Source: Candidatus Fermentibacteraceae bacterium
Lineage (GTDB): Bacteria > Fermentibacterota > Fermentibacteria > Fermentibacterales > JCC-6
Assembly (NCBI GenBank): GCA_016744855.1
Contig: JADGDO010000007.1
Span: forward strand, 62,001 to 126,000
Direction: 5' to 3'
Length of the DNA: 64,000 bases
Part shown: positions 8,668 through 16,503 of the stretch, in pieces
Position numbering within the stretch: position 1 is the first letter of the stretch
Layout of the letters: each line of letters opens with the position of its first letter
Notes under the pieces: model-generated
Told to the model about the DNA's origin: nothing
Seen by the model: only the letters and a program-made list of their open reading frames with translations
Databases searched by the model: none
Position numbers and translations under genes: made by a program

Positions 8668-9963
8668 TCAGCTGAGCCCCAATCTGCCCAAAATGTACCC
8701 CTCGTTCCGCAGATGATTGTCTATAGTGCAGATATGACTAAGTTCTGCTTCAGGAACAACCCCTGTCACATCTTCCTGGGAAAGAGCAGCTGATGCAAAG
8801 GATTCACCACTAGCCATAGCTCGCATCGCTATTTTCTGAACAAGTGCGTAAGTATCTTCTCTGGTCAGTCCATGCCTGATCATAGCCAGCATAATTGCTT
8901 GAGAGAAATATCGGTCCCCGGCCTCCTCCACATTCTTAGCAACAGCGTCCTCCATAATTCTGAGTCCGGCTGCCAAGTCTTTTGCCTTCCTCAAGCCGTA
9001 AAGAGCAACTCCACAACTGTCAGGAAATATGAATCTCTCAGCAGCTGAATGGCTGATGTCTCTTTCATGCCACAAAGGGGTGTTCTCGAGACCAACTTGA
9101 AGATAGCCCCTCAGAAGACGGGCAAGACCGCAAAGACGTTCTCCAACAATTGGGTTTCTTTTGTGAGGCATTGCACTTGAGCCCTTCTGACCCTTTCCGA
9201 ACATCTCTTCAACCTCGCCTACCTCAGTTCTTTGAAGATGCCGGCACTCGGTGGCAAAACGTTCCATAGCTCCACCTATTGCTGCGAGAGCATAGAGGAA
9301 CTGGGCATGCCTGTCTCTAGCTACAACCTGGGTGGGAACTTCCTCTACCCCGAGTCCCAGTTTCGTGCATACAAACTCCTCAACTGAGGGATCAAGATAT
9401 GCGTAGGTTCCAACTGCACCGGATATTGTCCCGACACAGGATGCAGTCAGGCTTTCTTCAAGTCTCTTCATGCAACGGATATATTCGGAGTAATGACCGG
9501 CAAACTTCAGAGCAAGGGTTGTCGGCTCAGCATTCATGCCGTGAGTTCTGCCCATGCAGACAATGCCTCTTGTCCTAAGAACCAGCCCCTTTAGTGCTTC
9601 TCCGTATTCTTCAAGAGCCTGCTTGATAAGAGCACCGGAGTCCCGAATCTGCATAGCAACGCAGGTATCCAGAATATCACTGGAGGTCATTCCGTAATGG
9701 ATATGACGGCTCTCCAGTCCCAGAGATTCAGAAACAGAAGTTAAAAAAGCAATTACATCATGCCTTGTTACTGCTTCAATCTCGTTAACCCTCTCGGTTT
9801 CAAAAGATGCGTTTTTCCTGATTAGCTCGAAGTCTTTCTCAGGCACAAGACCAGCTTTGCATCTTGCTTCAACCGCCAGTATTTCAATCTCAAGCCATCT
9901 GGTGTATCTTGCTTCAGTAGTCCAGATTTCTGTCATTTCGGGAATGGAATATCTATCAATCAT
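8668..9963 (-). CDS. purB: Adenylosuccinate lyase
   Basis: Cleaves SAICAR and adenylosuccinate to release fumarate, acting in both IMP and AMP synthesis. The 431 residues match the bacterial family length. The fumarase/aspartase superfamily signature GSSAMPHKRNPI is near residue 265, and HYGMTSSDILD and MGRTHGMNAEPTT carry the conserved His residues of the active site. The ATG at 9963 is preceded by AGGAG at good distance. It heads the purine part of the minus-strand train, 14 bp behind an SH3 lipoprotein gene. No purine riboswitch or PurR-like box is evident upstream, and the gap is too small for one. Confidence 0.97.
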   Translation of the reverse strand: MIDRYSIPEMTEIWTTEARYTRWLEIEILAVEARCKAGLVPEKDFELIRKNASFETERVNEIEAVTRHDVIAFLTSVSESLGLESRHIHYGMTSSDILDTCVAMQIRDSGALIKQALEEYGEALKGLVLRTRGIVCMGRTHGMNAEPTTLALKFAGHYSEYIRCMKRLEESLTASCVGTISGAVGTYAYLDPSVEEFVCTKLGLGVEEVPTQVVARDRHAQFLYALAAIGGAMERFATECRHLQRTEVGEVEEMFGKGQKGSSAMPHKRNPIVGERLCGLARLLRGYLQVGLENTPLWHERDISHSAAERFIFPDSCGVALYGLRKAKDLAAGLRIMEDAVAKNVEEAGDRYFSQAIMLAMIRHGLTREDTYALVQKIAMRAMASGESFASAALSQEDVTGVVPEAELSHICTIDNHLRNEGYILGRLGLS

Positions 9964-9977
9964 GAAAAACTCCTAAC

Positions 9978-10301
9978 CTATTGCGGCAATACCGCACCGG
10001 AAGTGAGCCCGGCATAAATCCAGGCAAATAATGATTTCTCGGGAAGGTAAATTCTATACCAGTCAGGGGCTTCCCCTGTAACCATAAGGCTGTCACCTGC
10101 GTGTACCGAGCCAACTATTGCGTACTGTGTGCCGGGGCCCTGTCTTAAATTGACTGTTCTTCCGGTAACAAGCACTGTCTGAAACGGGTTGTTAGGTGGG
10201 TTTGGCTGCTGTGTGTTACCATCTGTGTTATCAACAGATACGGTGTTACCGCAACCGGCAAGAAAAAGTAACACTGTTAGCAAGATTACTGAAAACTTCA
10301 T
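9978..10301 (-). CDS. SH3 (bacterial SH3b) domain lipoprotein
   Basis: A small exported protein of 107 residues. The N-terminus MKFSVILLTVLLFLAGC is a lipoprotein signal peptide with lipobox LAGC, so the mature protein should be lipid-anchored at the envelope. A Pro/Asn-rich linker (QQPNPPNNP) leads to an SH3b fold in which VNLRQGPGTQYAIVGSVHAGD and WYRIYLPE are typical. Such domains bind peptidoglycan or other wall material. I prefer the ATG at 10301 with GAGAGG six bases upstream, because the ATG at 10322 would overlap ispH and add residues before the signal peptide. Its place between ispH and purB does not suggest a specific partner. Confidence 0.85.
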   Translation of the reverse strand: MKFSVILLTVLLFLAGCGNTVSVDNTDGNTQQPNPPNNPFQTVLVTGRTVNLRQGPGTQYAIVGSVHAGDSLMVTGEAPDWYRIYLPEKSLFAWIYAGLTSGAVLPQ

Positions 10302-10309
10302 AAATCCTC

Positions 10310-12025
10310 TCAAATGCTGCATAGTAAAAAGGGTATAAAACCGGCGATGGCAAGGCTTCCATCAGAAAGAACTCTAACTGTCAATTCCGATGGGAAGGAT
10401 TCTTTCTCGAGACGGAAATAGGCTGTGATTAGAATAACCGGTGCAACAACAAAACCCAAAGAACAAATGGGAAGTTTCCCTGAAAAAACAGCGGCAATCT
10501 GCACCAGACCTGCAGAAGAGGCTCCTGCGATCAAAATTTTCCGACATCTACTAAAACCGAGGTGAAGTGGAAGTGTATCCATCCCCAAGAGAGCATCTCC
10601 CTGCAGATCAACTAGATCGAGGAAGAGAGATCTGCTGAAAAACAGAAGAGCAAGAGAAACCGGCCAGATAAACAATCTAAGACTGAAATCCAGACCTGCC
10701 AGCGTTACTGCGGGAAGAATACAAACAAGAAAACTCCATGCGAGGGTAAACAGTATTTCTCTGGATCCAGGTATGCTTCGCAATAAATCGAAGAATTGAT
10801 TCGCCCTGAAAAGAGGGAGCGCATAGAGGAAACAGAAAAGAGTTGCTACCGCTGTCCAGATAAGCCAGGCCGTACCCAGAACAGATGATATAACAACCGC
10901 ACCGACAAAACTGAGAGCTGCCAGGATGAGAATAATACTCTCGTTTGTACGGATGAACTCTTGTCTTTTCTGGCTGGTCATTGCAACCCTCCGACACTCA
11001 AGAACAGCTGTGAAATTGGTAAAAGACCAGAGAAAAAGCCCTGCTGCCAGTCCTGCAGATCCCCAATCAGAACCGCCAAGTGTCTGTCTCTGAGCAAGAG
11101 CAATCATTAAAGCAATAAATGGAATATGTACACCGCTGAAAACAAGATTCCTGAAAACTGTTCGTATCCAACCGGCGCCGGTGGAGTTACCCTGAATTTC
11201 GAGAAGACGTTCTCTTACTTTCCTGATACTCCATCCCGGAGTTGAAGCACCGGCGGAGAGAAGAATACGTTTATAGTTTTTTAAAGCCTCAGGATCGAGT
11301 TCGTCAGGAGTTTCCACCTTAAAGACCGGCAGCCCCGTTTCTCCACCTATTAATGCAAGTCTTTCCGTATTAGCACTGTGCCTTCCACCGACAACAACAA
11401 CGGCGTCCACCTTACCGAGCAGCTCTCTAAGCTCTTTCTGACGCCTCGCTGTTGAATCACATATTGTATTTGATGACTCAATAGAGGGCCATCTTTGGGT
11501 TAACACAGCAAGAATTTCATGGAATGTTTCACAGTTCTGAGTGGTTTGAGAAAGTAAAAAAGGTTTTTCAAGATCTGGAAGCTTATGAGCCTCCTCAAGT
11601 GATGAGACAACCCTGCCGCTCGAGCCTGCTGAGGAGAGTATTGCTTTTACTTCGTGATGGCCGGAGTCTCCATAAATAATCACATCGTACCCCAGCTTTG
11701 ACATTTTCGTCGCTATAGCCAGAGCTCTTCCTACTCGAGGACAAGTAAGGTCCCTTAATACAAGTGGAAGCTTTACCAGGCGTGCTCTCTCTTCAAGAGT
11801 AACCCCGTGGGTTCTCAAAAAAAGTGTACCACCACTCTCCTCCCATGGTTCGGGAGAAGAACCCACTCCTCTGTCTTTCAAGGCTTCTATTACCTGGGGG
11901 TTGTGTACAAGAGGACCGTAAACACGAAAAGGGCCTTCACCCTTCTTTATTTCCGTAACAACACTGTCTACAGCCCGGCGTACTCCCCAGCAGAAACCGG
12001 CAGTCTTTGCAACTATGACACTCAT
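10310..12025 (-). CDS. ispH: IspH (HMBPP reductase) fused to a UbiA-like prenyltransferase membrane domain
   Basis: Residues 1-280 are IspH, the last enzyme of the MEP isoprenoid pathway (HMBPP to IPP and DMAPP). The [4Fe-4S] ligands Cys12 (TAGFCWGVRRAV), Cys95 (DLTCPRVGRA) and Cys189 (NTICDSTARRQ) are present, as are Glu125 (GHHEVKA) and the SQTT threonines near 161. Residues about 283-571 form a multi-span membrane domain resembling UbiA prenyltransferases: YALPLFR, RSIPGSRE and the second Asp motif DLVDLQGD (470-477) followed by GMDTLPLHLG. The first Asp-rich motif (NDxxDxxxD) is not visible; NFTAVLECRR stands in its place. The ATG at 12025 is chosen over an in-frame TTG at 12040. No Shine-Dalgarno is seen, and TATCTT lies 6 nt upstream of the ATG, so a leaderless mRNA is possible. 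Confidence 0.9.
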   Translation of the reverse strand: MSVIVAKTAGFCWGVRRAVDSVVTEIKKGEGPFRVYGPLVHNPQVIEALKDRGVGSSPEPWEESGGTLFLRTHGVTLEERARLVKLPLVLRDLTCPRVGRALAIATKMSKLGYDVIIYGDSGHHEVKAILSSAGSSGRVVSSLEEAHKLPDLEKPFLLSQTTQNCETFHEILAVLTQRWPSIESSNTICDSTARRQKELRELLGKVDAVVVVGGRHSANTERLALIGGETGLPVFKVETPDELDPEALKNYKRILLSAGASTPGWSIRKVRERLLEIQGNSTGAGWIRTVFRNLVFSGVHIPFIALMIALAQRQTLGGSDWGSAGLAAGLFLWSFTNFTAVLECRRVAMTSQKRQEFIRTNESIILILAALSFVGAVVISSVLGTAWLIWTAVATLFCFLYALPLFRANQFFDLLRSIPGSREILFTLAWSFLVCILPAVTLAGLDFSLRLFIWPVSLALLFFSRSLFLDLVDLQGDALLGMDTLPLHLGFSRCRKILIAGASSAGLVQIAAVFSGKLPICSLGFVVAPVILITAYFRLEKESFPSELTVRVLSDGSLAIAGFIPFLLCSI

Positions 12026-12087
12026 AGACCAAAGATACAAAAAAAAGGGCTGTTTCCGTTAACGAAATAGCTCAATCACCAACTGTG

Positions 12088-12130
12088 GGAAAATAAAAAA
12101 GATAGGCCGCCCCCGTGAGGGAGCGGCCTA
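12088..12130 (-). terminator. Rho-independent terminator of the 12156-12785 gene
   Basis: Read on the minus strand, TAGGCCGCTCCC pairs with GGGGGCGGCCTA around a short TCAC loop (12103-12130). An uninterrupted GC-rich stem is followed by a T-rich tail over about 12088-12102. It sits 25 bp after the stop of the secreted orphan gene and before ispH, so it isolates that gene from the downstream operon. It is the clearest intrinsic terminator in the window. Confidence 0.88.
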
Positions 12131-12155
12131 AACAATTCGCTATACAGTCAGTCGA

Positions 12156-12785
12156 CTAAAATGTAGCCTTGAGTGAACCCCATGTGGTGTTATCAAGAGC
12201 CATTCCACCACTAGGAATGTCAGCAGAAACACGGAAGAAGTAGTTGGCAACGACTTCTACAACAAGCCAAGGCTCCCAGATGATGAAATCATCACTTAAG
12301 AGACTATGAGAAACAGCAGAGCCAGCCCAGTCACCGAGAGCACTAGGCCATCCACCGGCACTCATCTCTGTGTTTGCAAAAGACCAGAAGTTACCTTCTA
12401 CAGTGAGAAGCTCTGGGAAATCAACGAATACTGGTGCATAGTGAAGAGCGGTGAGCATGCTCTGGTCGAGCTGAGTTGTAGGAGCCATTGCATCGCCATT
12501 CCAAACTTCAACGTATACATCAGATGTGTCCCAAGGGTAGCTAGTGCTGTGATAGAACCAGTATTCTGTCTGGTGGATATCGGCACTGCTCTCTCCTGGT
12601 ACAAAGTCTTCTACATTGAACCATACACCTCTGTACATTCCACCCCAAGTAACCCAGTTGGGTGTTCCATTGTCATACTGCAACAGATCTTCATCTGTAT
12701 TCTGGATAGGATCAAGATCAACAGCAAGCTGTCCTGCGAAAGCCGCTAATGAAAGTACAGCAAGAATTGCTATTACGTTCTTCAT
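12156..12785 (-). CDS. Secreted protein of unknown function, monocistronic
   Basis: A 209-residue protein I cannot assign. The N-terminus MKNVIAILAVLSLAAFAGQ is a Sec signal peptide cleaved near AFA-GQ. The mature part is acidic and rich in Trp, Tyr, Asp and Thr (for example WGGMYRGVWFNVEDF and YHSTSYPWDTSDVYVEVW), with no cysteine, and looks like an all-beta extracellular domain. There is no type IX sorting tail. The ribosome site AAGGAGA is near consensus, the gene has its own terminator just downstream (12088-12130), and a possible promoter lies upstream. This suggests a separately controlled and possibly abundant exported product. Confidence 0.85.
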   Translation of the reverse strand: MKNVIAILAVLSLAAFAGQLAVDLDPIQNTDEDLLQYDNGTPNWVTWGGMYRGVWFNVEDFVPGESSADIHQTEYWFYHSTSYPWDTSDVYVEVWNGDAMAPTTQLDQSMLTALHYAPVFVDFPELLTVEGNFWSFANTEMSAGGWPSALGDWAGSAVSHSLLSDDFIIWEPWLVVEVVANYFFRVSADIPSGGMALDNTTWGSLKATF

Positions 12786-12840
12786 GACTCTCCTTTCTTC
12801 TTTTGTTTGAGTAGCACGAACCCCTTATTGAGTATCACGG

Positions 12841-12873
12841 GCTGAACATTCAGCAGATTTTGGACTATGTCAA
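12841..12873 (-). promoter_or_regulatory. Possible promoter with a palindrome over the -10 region, upstream of the secreted orphan gene
   Basis: On the minus strand a perfect TTGACA (12868-12873) is followed after 17 bp by AATGTT (12845-12850), a poor -10. That -10 lies inside a 14-bp palindrome, GCTGAATGTTCAGC (12841-12854). The palindrome has no T-run, so it is not a terminator, and its position would suit an operator. The weak -10 keeps confidence low. Confidence 0.35.
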
Positions 12874-12887
12874 GTCCCACAAGAGAA

Positions 12888-14861
12888 CTATTTCTTCCGA
12901 TTTTGAAGTCTTTTCAAAATGTCTCTGTATCTTGCTGCCTCCTCGAATTCTAGATTATCCGCAGCATTAATCATACATTTTTCAATTTCGGCAACACGAT
13001 CAACAGTGTACTCTTCGGCTGCTTCCGCGGCCATAATCGATTTCTTTTTCCCCATAATATCGGCAATACCCGTAGATCTAATTATTTCTTCTCTCGTCTT
13101 TACTATTGTCGTTGGAGTGATGTTATTATCTTTATTGTACTTTATTTGAATCTTTCTACGTCGAGCTGTTTCATCAAGTGCATATTTCATGGAATCTGTT
13201 ATCTTGTCAGCGTAGAAAATAACTTTTCCGACATTATTTCTTGCAGCTCTGCCGGCTGTTTGAACAAGACTTGTTCTAGATCTCAAAAAACCTTCCTTGT
13301 CTGCATCCATAACTGCAACGAGGGTTACTTCCGGAAGATCTAGACCTTCTCTCAGAAGGTTAACTCCAACCAAAACATCGAATTCTGCCAGCCTTAGTTC
13401 TCTCAAAATAGAGACACGTTCGAGAGCATCAATTTCGCTGTGAATGTACCTGGTTCTGAAATCAAGCCTTCTCAGGTAATCAGTCAGTTCTTCAGCCATC
13501 TTCTTGGTAAGAGTGGTAACAAGAATTCTTCCGTCGTTTTCTGAAGCAGTTCTGATCTGCTCTACTAGATCATCCACCTGCCCCTCGGCCGGCCTCACCT
13601 CGATGACAGGATCGACTAATCCAGTAGGTCTGACGATCTGCTCAACAATGTTTGTGGAAATATCAAGTTCAAAATTTGCTGGAGTAGCCGACATACAAAT
13701 CTTTCTGCCGGTAATGGCAGTAAACTCTTCCAGAAACAAAGGACGATTATCCAGAGCAGACGGAAGCCTGAATCCAAAGTTTACCAGGGTTTGCTTTCTT
13801 GATCTGTCACCCTTGAACATTCCTCTTATCTGAGGTAAGGTGCGATGACTCTCATCAATAAAAACAAGATAATCATCCGGGAAGTAGTCCAGAAGACAGG
13901 ATGGTCTCTCTCCCTCTTTCCTGTCACCTATCAACCTGCTGTAGTTCTCAATTCCTGAGCAATATCCTGTCTCACCCATCATCTCGAGATCAAAATTGGT
14001 TCTTGACTCCAATCGGTGAGCTTCAAGCATCTTCCCTGCGGCCCTGAGTTCGAGCAGTCTTTCGTCCATTTCCCGACGAATACGGCCCATTGCCAGATTA
14101 AGCTTCCTCTCACCGGTAACAAAATGCCTGGCGGGGAAGATCATGGTTTTCTCCATGGTTCCCATAACATGTCCTGTGAGATGGTCCATCTGGCTTATAC
14201 TTTCCACATTGTCACCGAAAAACTCTACTCGAAGACCCGTGCTGGCATAGGAGGGAACAAGGTCGACAATATCTCCTCTTACACGAAAATACCCTCTAGT
14301 GAGTACAGTATCATTCCGCCTGTACTGCATTCCTACCAGCTTCATCAGAAGAAGATCCCGCGACAGGGATGCTCCGACCGTGATCTGGAAACCGGTATCC
14401 ATGAAATCTCCGGGTGCCCCAAGGCCATACAAACAACTCACCGATGCAACAACAATCACATCATCTCTGCTAAGCAGGCTGGCAGTTGTTCTCAGGCGAA
14501 GCCTGTCCAGCTCCTCATTTAAACTGGCGTCCTTCTCTATGAACATATCTCTGGCGGGAATGTAGGCCTCGGGCTGATAGTAATCGTAGTAGCTTACAAA
14601 ATATTCGACCGCATTATCGGGGAAGAAACCGGACAATTCTCCGAATAGCTGAGCAGCAAGAGTTTTGTTATGGCAGATAACGAGAGAAGGCAATTTCATT
14701 TTTTCTATCACGTTTGCCATTGTAAATGTTTTTCCAGAGCCGGTTACACCAAGAAGAGTCTGCCATTCGCTCTTCAGTTCAAGTCCCTTAACAAGTCCTT
14801 CAATGGCCCGGGGCTGATCGCCCGACGGGCCAAAGGATGACTTCAGTTTAAAGCCTGACAG
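12888..14861 (-). CDS. uvrB: UvrB, excinuclease ABC subunit B, with an apparent CTG start codon
   Basis: DNA-damage-loading helicase subunit of nucleotide excision repair. Using CTG at 14861 as codon 1 gives 657 residues, the normal size. FKLKSSFGPSGDQPRAI (4-20) and the Walker A motif GVTGSGKT (38-45) are intact and YFVSYYDYYQPEAYIP is the beta-hairpin region. The C-terminal UVR motif (EFEEAARYRDILK) binds UvrC. The frame opens after a TGA at about 14874 and contains no ATG, GTG or TTG until the ATG at 14720, which lies after Walker A and would give a dead protein. GAGGG sits six bases before the CTG. pheT ends one base upstream, so translation is probably coupled. Confidence 0.93.
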   Translation of the reverse strand: MSGFKLKSSFGPSGDQPRAIEGLVKGLELKSEWQTLLGVTGSGKTFTMANVIEKMKLPSLVICHNKTLAAQLFGELSGFFPDNAVEYFVSYYDYYQPEAYIPARDMFIEKDASLNEELDRLRLRTTASLLSRDDVIVVASVSCLYGLGAPGDFMDTGFQITVGASLSRDLLLMKLVGMQYRRNDTVLTRGYFRVRGDIVDLVPSYASTGLRVEFFGDNVESISQMDHLTGHVMGTMEKTMIFPARHFVTGERKLNLAMGRIRREMDERLLELRAAGKMLEAHRLESRTNFDLEMMGETGYCSGIENYSRLIGDRKEGERPSCLLDYFPDDYLVFIDESHRTLPQIRGMFKGDRSRKQTLVNFGFRLPSALDNRPLFLEEFTAITGRKICMSATPANFELDISTNIVEQIVRPTGLVDPVIEVRPAEGQVDDLVEQIRTASENDGRILVTTLTKKMAEELTDYLRRLDFRTRYIHSEIDALERVSILRELRLAEFDVLVGVNLLREGLDLPEVTLVAVMDADKEGFLRSRTSLVQTAGRAARNNVGKVIFYADKITDSMKYALDETARRRKIQIKYNKDNNITPTTIVKTREEIIRSTGIADIMGKKKSIMAAEAAEEYTVDRVAEIEKCMINAADNLEFEEAARYRDILKRLQNRKK

Positions 14862-14862
14862 A

Positions 14863-16503
14863 CTAAACCCTCAGGCTTTCCAGAGACAATTCAAAACCTG
14901 CTACAGGAACAGTTATTCCCCAGGCTTCCAGAACACCAGGATGGAATTCACCCAGAATTCCAACCTCGTTGCCGTTTATCAGAATGGATGCACTTCTACC
15001 GGGGATAAATCTAGTGTCATCAATCGCCTTGAGAGAAAGCTCAAGCCCTCTCAGGTGGCAGATTATCCCAAGGATGGAATGGACTGCTCCAAAATCACCG
15101 TCCCCCGTACTCACAGCCAAATTGACTGCTGTATCACAGAGTGCACTGTTTGTTCTACAAAGAACTTCGCCCACAGTAAACAATCGGTGTGGAAAAGCAG
15201 CGTGACCACTCGAAGCCTCGACCTCAAGAAGTGCTGGTAAAAGTGTGCTTGAGACTACCCCGTATTCAGCTGTCATGGGATTACTGATTCTGATAGGAGG
15301 AACAGGAGTTCTGGTCAGCGTAGATATCTTCTCAAAACTTGTTAGAACAGGTCTCATTATCTCTTCACAGCCAGCTCCGACGAGAAGAGACTTAACTGAA
15401 CGGGCAAGACTTTCAACAGGTGCTGCGGATCCAACAGTGTATTCTGAGGGAAGAATCGGCTCAATATTGTTAAGCCCGATAGCAATTACAATATCCTCAA
15501 TCAGGTCTCTTGGGTGTATGCCGTCGCGCCTGTAGGGAGGCATAACAGCAGTCACAGAATCATCGCTAACACTGATTTCTCCGTAATCCATCTTCGAAAG
15601 AAGTGCCTCCAGATCAAGCTCCTCTGCGGGAGTTCCTATCATTTTGGATATCTCATCTAAACTTGCAGAAAGAGTATCTCTGTAGATGTGGGGGGTAACC
15701 GCAGCATCACCATCAGAGTATCTGATTTCAACAGGGCTTATGACAGCTCCTCTGTCCTCAAGATTACAAGCAAGAATGGTCGCAGTCAGGTTAACAGTGT
15801 GCCAATCCGTTCCGGTTACTTCACAAAAAAGCCGACTGTCACCGGAAGCAACTCTGCCAGTTGTCTGGCTGTTAAGAACTGGAGGAAATGACAGTATTTT
15901 ACCTGCACTGTCTCTCAGAATCGGATATTTCTCAAAATCCTTGAGAAGAGATGCATACTTTGTTCCGGTTTCTGTCTGCTTCAGAATCTCAGAGAGAGTC
16001 ATTTCAATTTCTTCTCCAAGGGGCTGAAAAGCTGTTTCAGGTGATGTCACTGAATAGCTGACCGGGAAACTGATTCCATCAAGAGGGTAAAAACCTATTG
16101 CAGCAGTTTTTCTTTCTTTACCGAAACTGGAAGCAATTTTCTCCTGTGCAGTAATCAAAGACTCTAGGCCGTCATCATCGACAGTCCATCCCGCGCAAGT
16201 GAAGGCAGCAATGTACGGTCTGACCTGTTTCAGCTCTTCGTGAACATCAATGTGAACAACAGGATCAGCCATACAACTCAAATGAGTTTCAGCGCCGGTA
16301 TTCCAGCAGCGCAACCCTCTTGCGATTCCCTCTGCTGTCCATAGATCCGGTCGGTTTGTATCGTTGAGCTCTATTTTTACAGTTTTTTCGTACAGCCCGT
16401 CCAGCTCAGCCTTGAGTGATTCAAGAAGTGCTTCCAGGTTGTCTGTGCTATCCATTTTAGCAAGGGGAAGAAAATCCTTGAGAGGTATTTCTATTTTAGG
16501 CAT
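14863..16503 (-). CDS. pheT: Phenylalanyl-tRNA synthetase beta subunit, archaeal/eukaryotic type
   Basis: Non-catalytic, tRNA-binding subunit of PheRS. With 546 residues it matches the short archaeal/eukaryotic-type beta chain rather than the roughly 800-residue bacterial one, and it lacks the N-terminal EMAP-like tRNA-binding domain and the C-terminal anticodon domain. Recognisable parts are IELNDTNRPDLWTAEGIARGLR near the N-terminus (editing/B1-B5-like region) and the class II-like core with MPPYRRDGIHPRDLIEDIVIAIGL. An ATG at 16509 is also in frame, but the ATG at 16503 has GGAGG eight bases upstream and gives MPKIEIPLKDF. The gene overlaps pheS by 8 bp and is followed directly by uvrB. 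Confidence 0.93.
   Translation of the reverse strand: MPKIEIPLKDFLPLAKMDSTDNLEALLESLKAELDGLYEKTVKIELNDTNRPDLWTAEGIARGLRCWNTGAETHLSCMADPVVHIDVHEELKQVRPYIAAFTCAGWTVDDDGLESLITAQEKIASSFGKERKTAAIGFYPLDGISFPVSYSVTSPETAFQPLGEEIEMTLSEILKQTETGTKYASLLKDFEKYPILRDSAGKILSFPPVLNSQTTGRVASGDSRLFCEVTGTDWHTVNLTATILACNLEDRGAVISPVEIRYSDGDAAVTPHIYRDTLSASLDEISKMIGTPAEELDLEALLSKMDYGEISVSDDSVTAVMPPYRRDGIHPRDLIEDIVIAIGLNNIEPILPSEYTVGSAAPVESLARSVKSLLVGAGCEEIMRPVLTSFEKISTLTRTPVPPIRISNPMTAEYGVVSSTLLPALLEVEASSGHAAFPHRLFTVGEVLCRTNSALCDTAVNLAVSTGDGDFGAVHSILGIICHLRGLELSLKAIDDTRFIPGRSASILINGNEVGILGEFHPGVLEAWGITVPVAGFELSLESLRV

Noticed and set aside
9964-9977. Purine riboswitch or PurR site before purB
   Set aside because: Only 14 bases separate purB from the upstream gene, and no such structure appears ahead of ispH either.
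12841-12854. 14-bp palindrome as a uvrB terminator
   Set aside because: No T-run follows on either strand and it overlaps a possible promoter.
12888-14720. Frame starting at the ATG at 14720 as a complete UvrB
   Set aside because: It lacks the Walker A motif and the conserved N-terminus, which are present just upstream in the same frame and need a CTG start at 14861.
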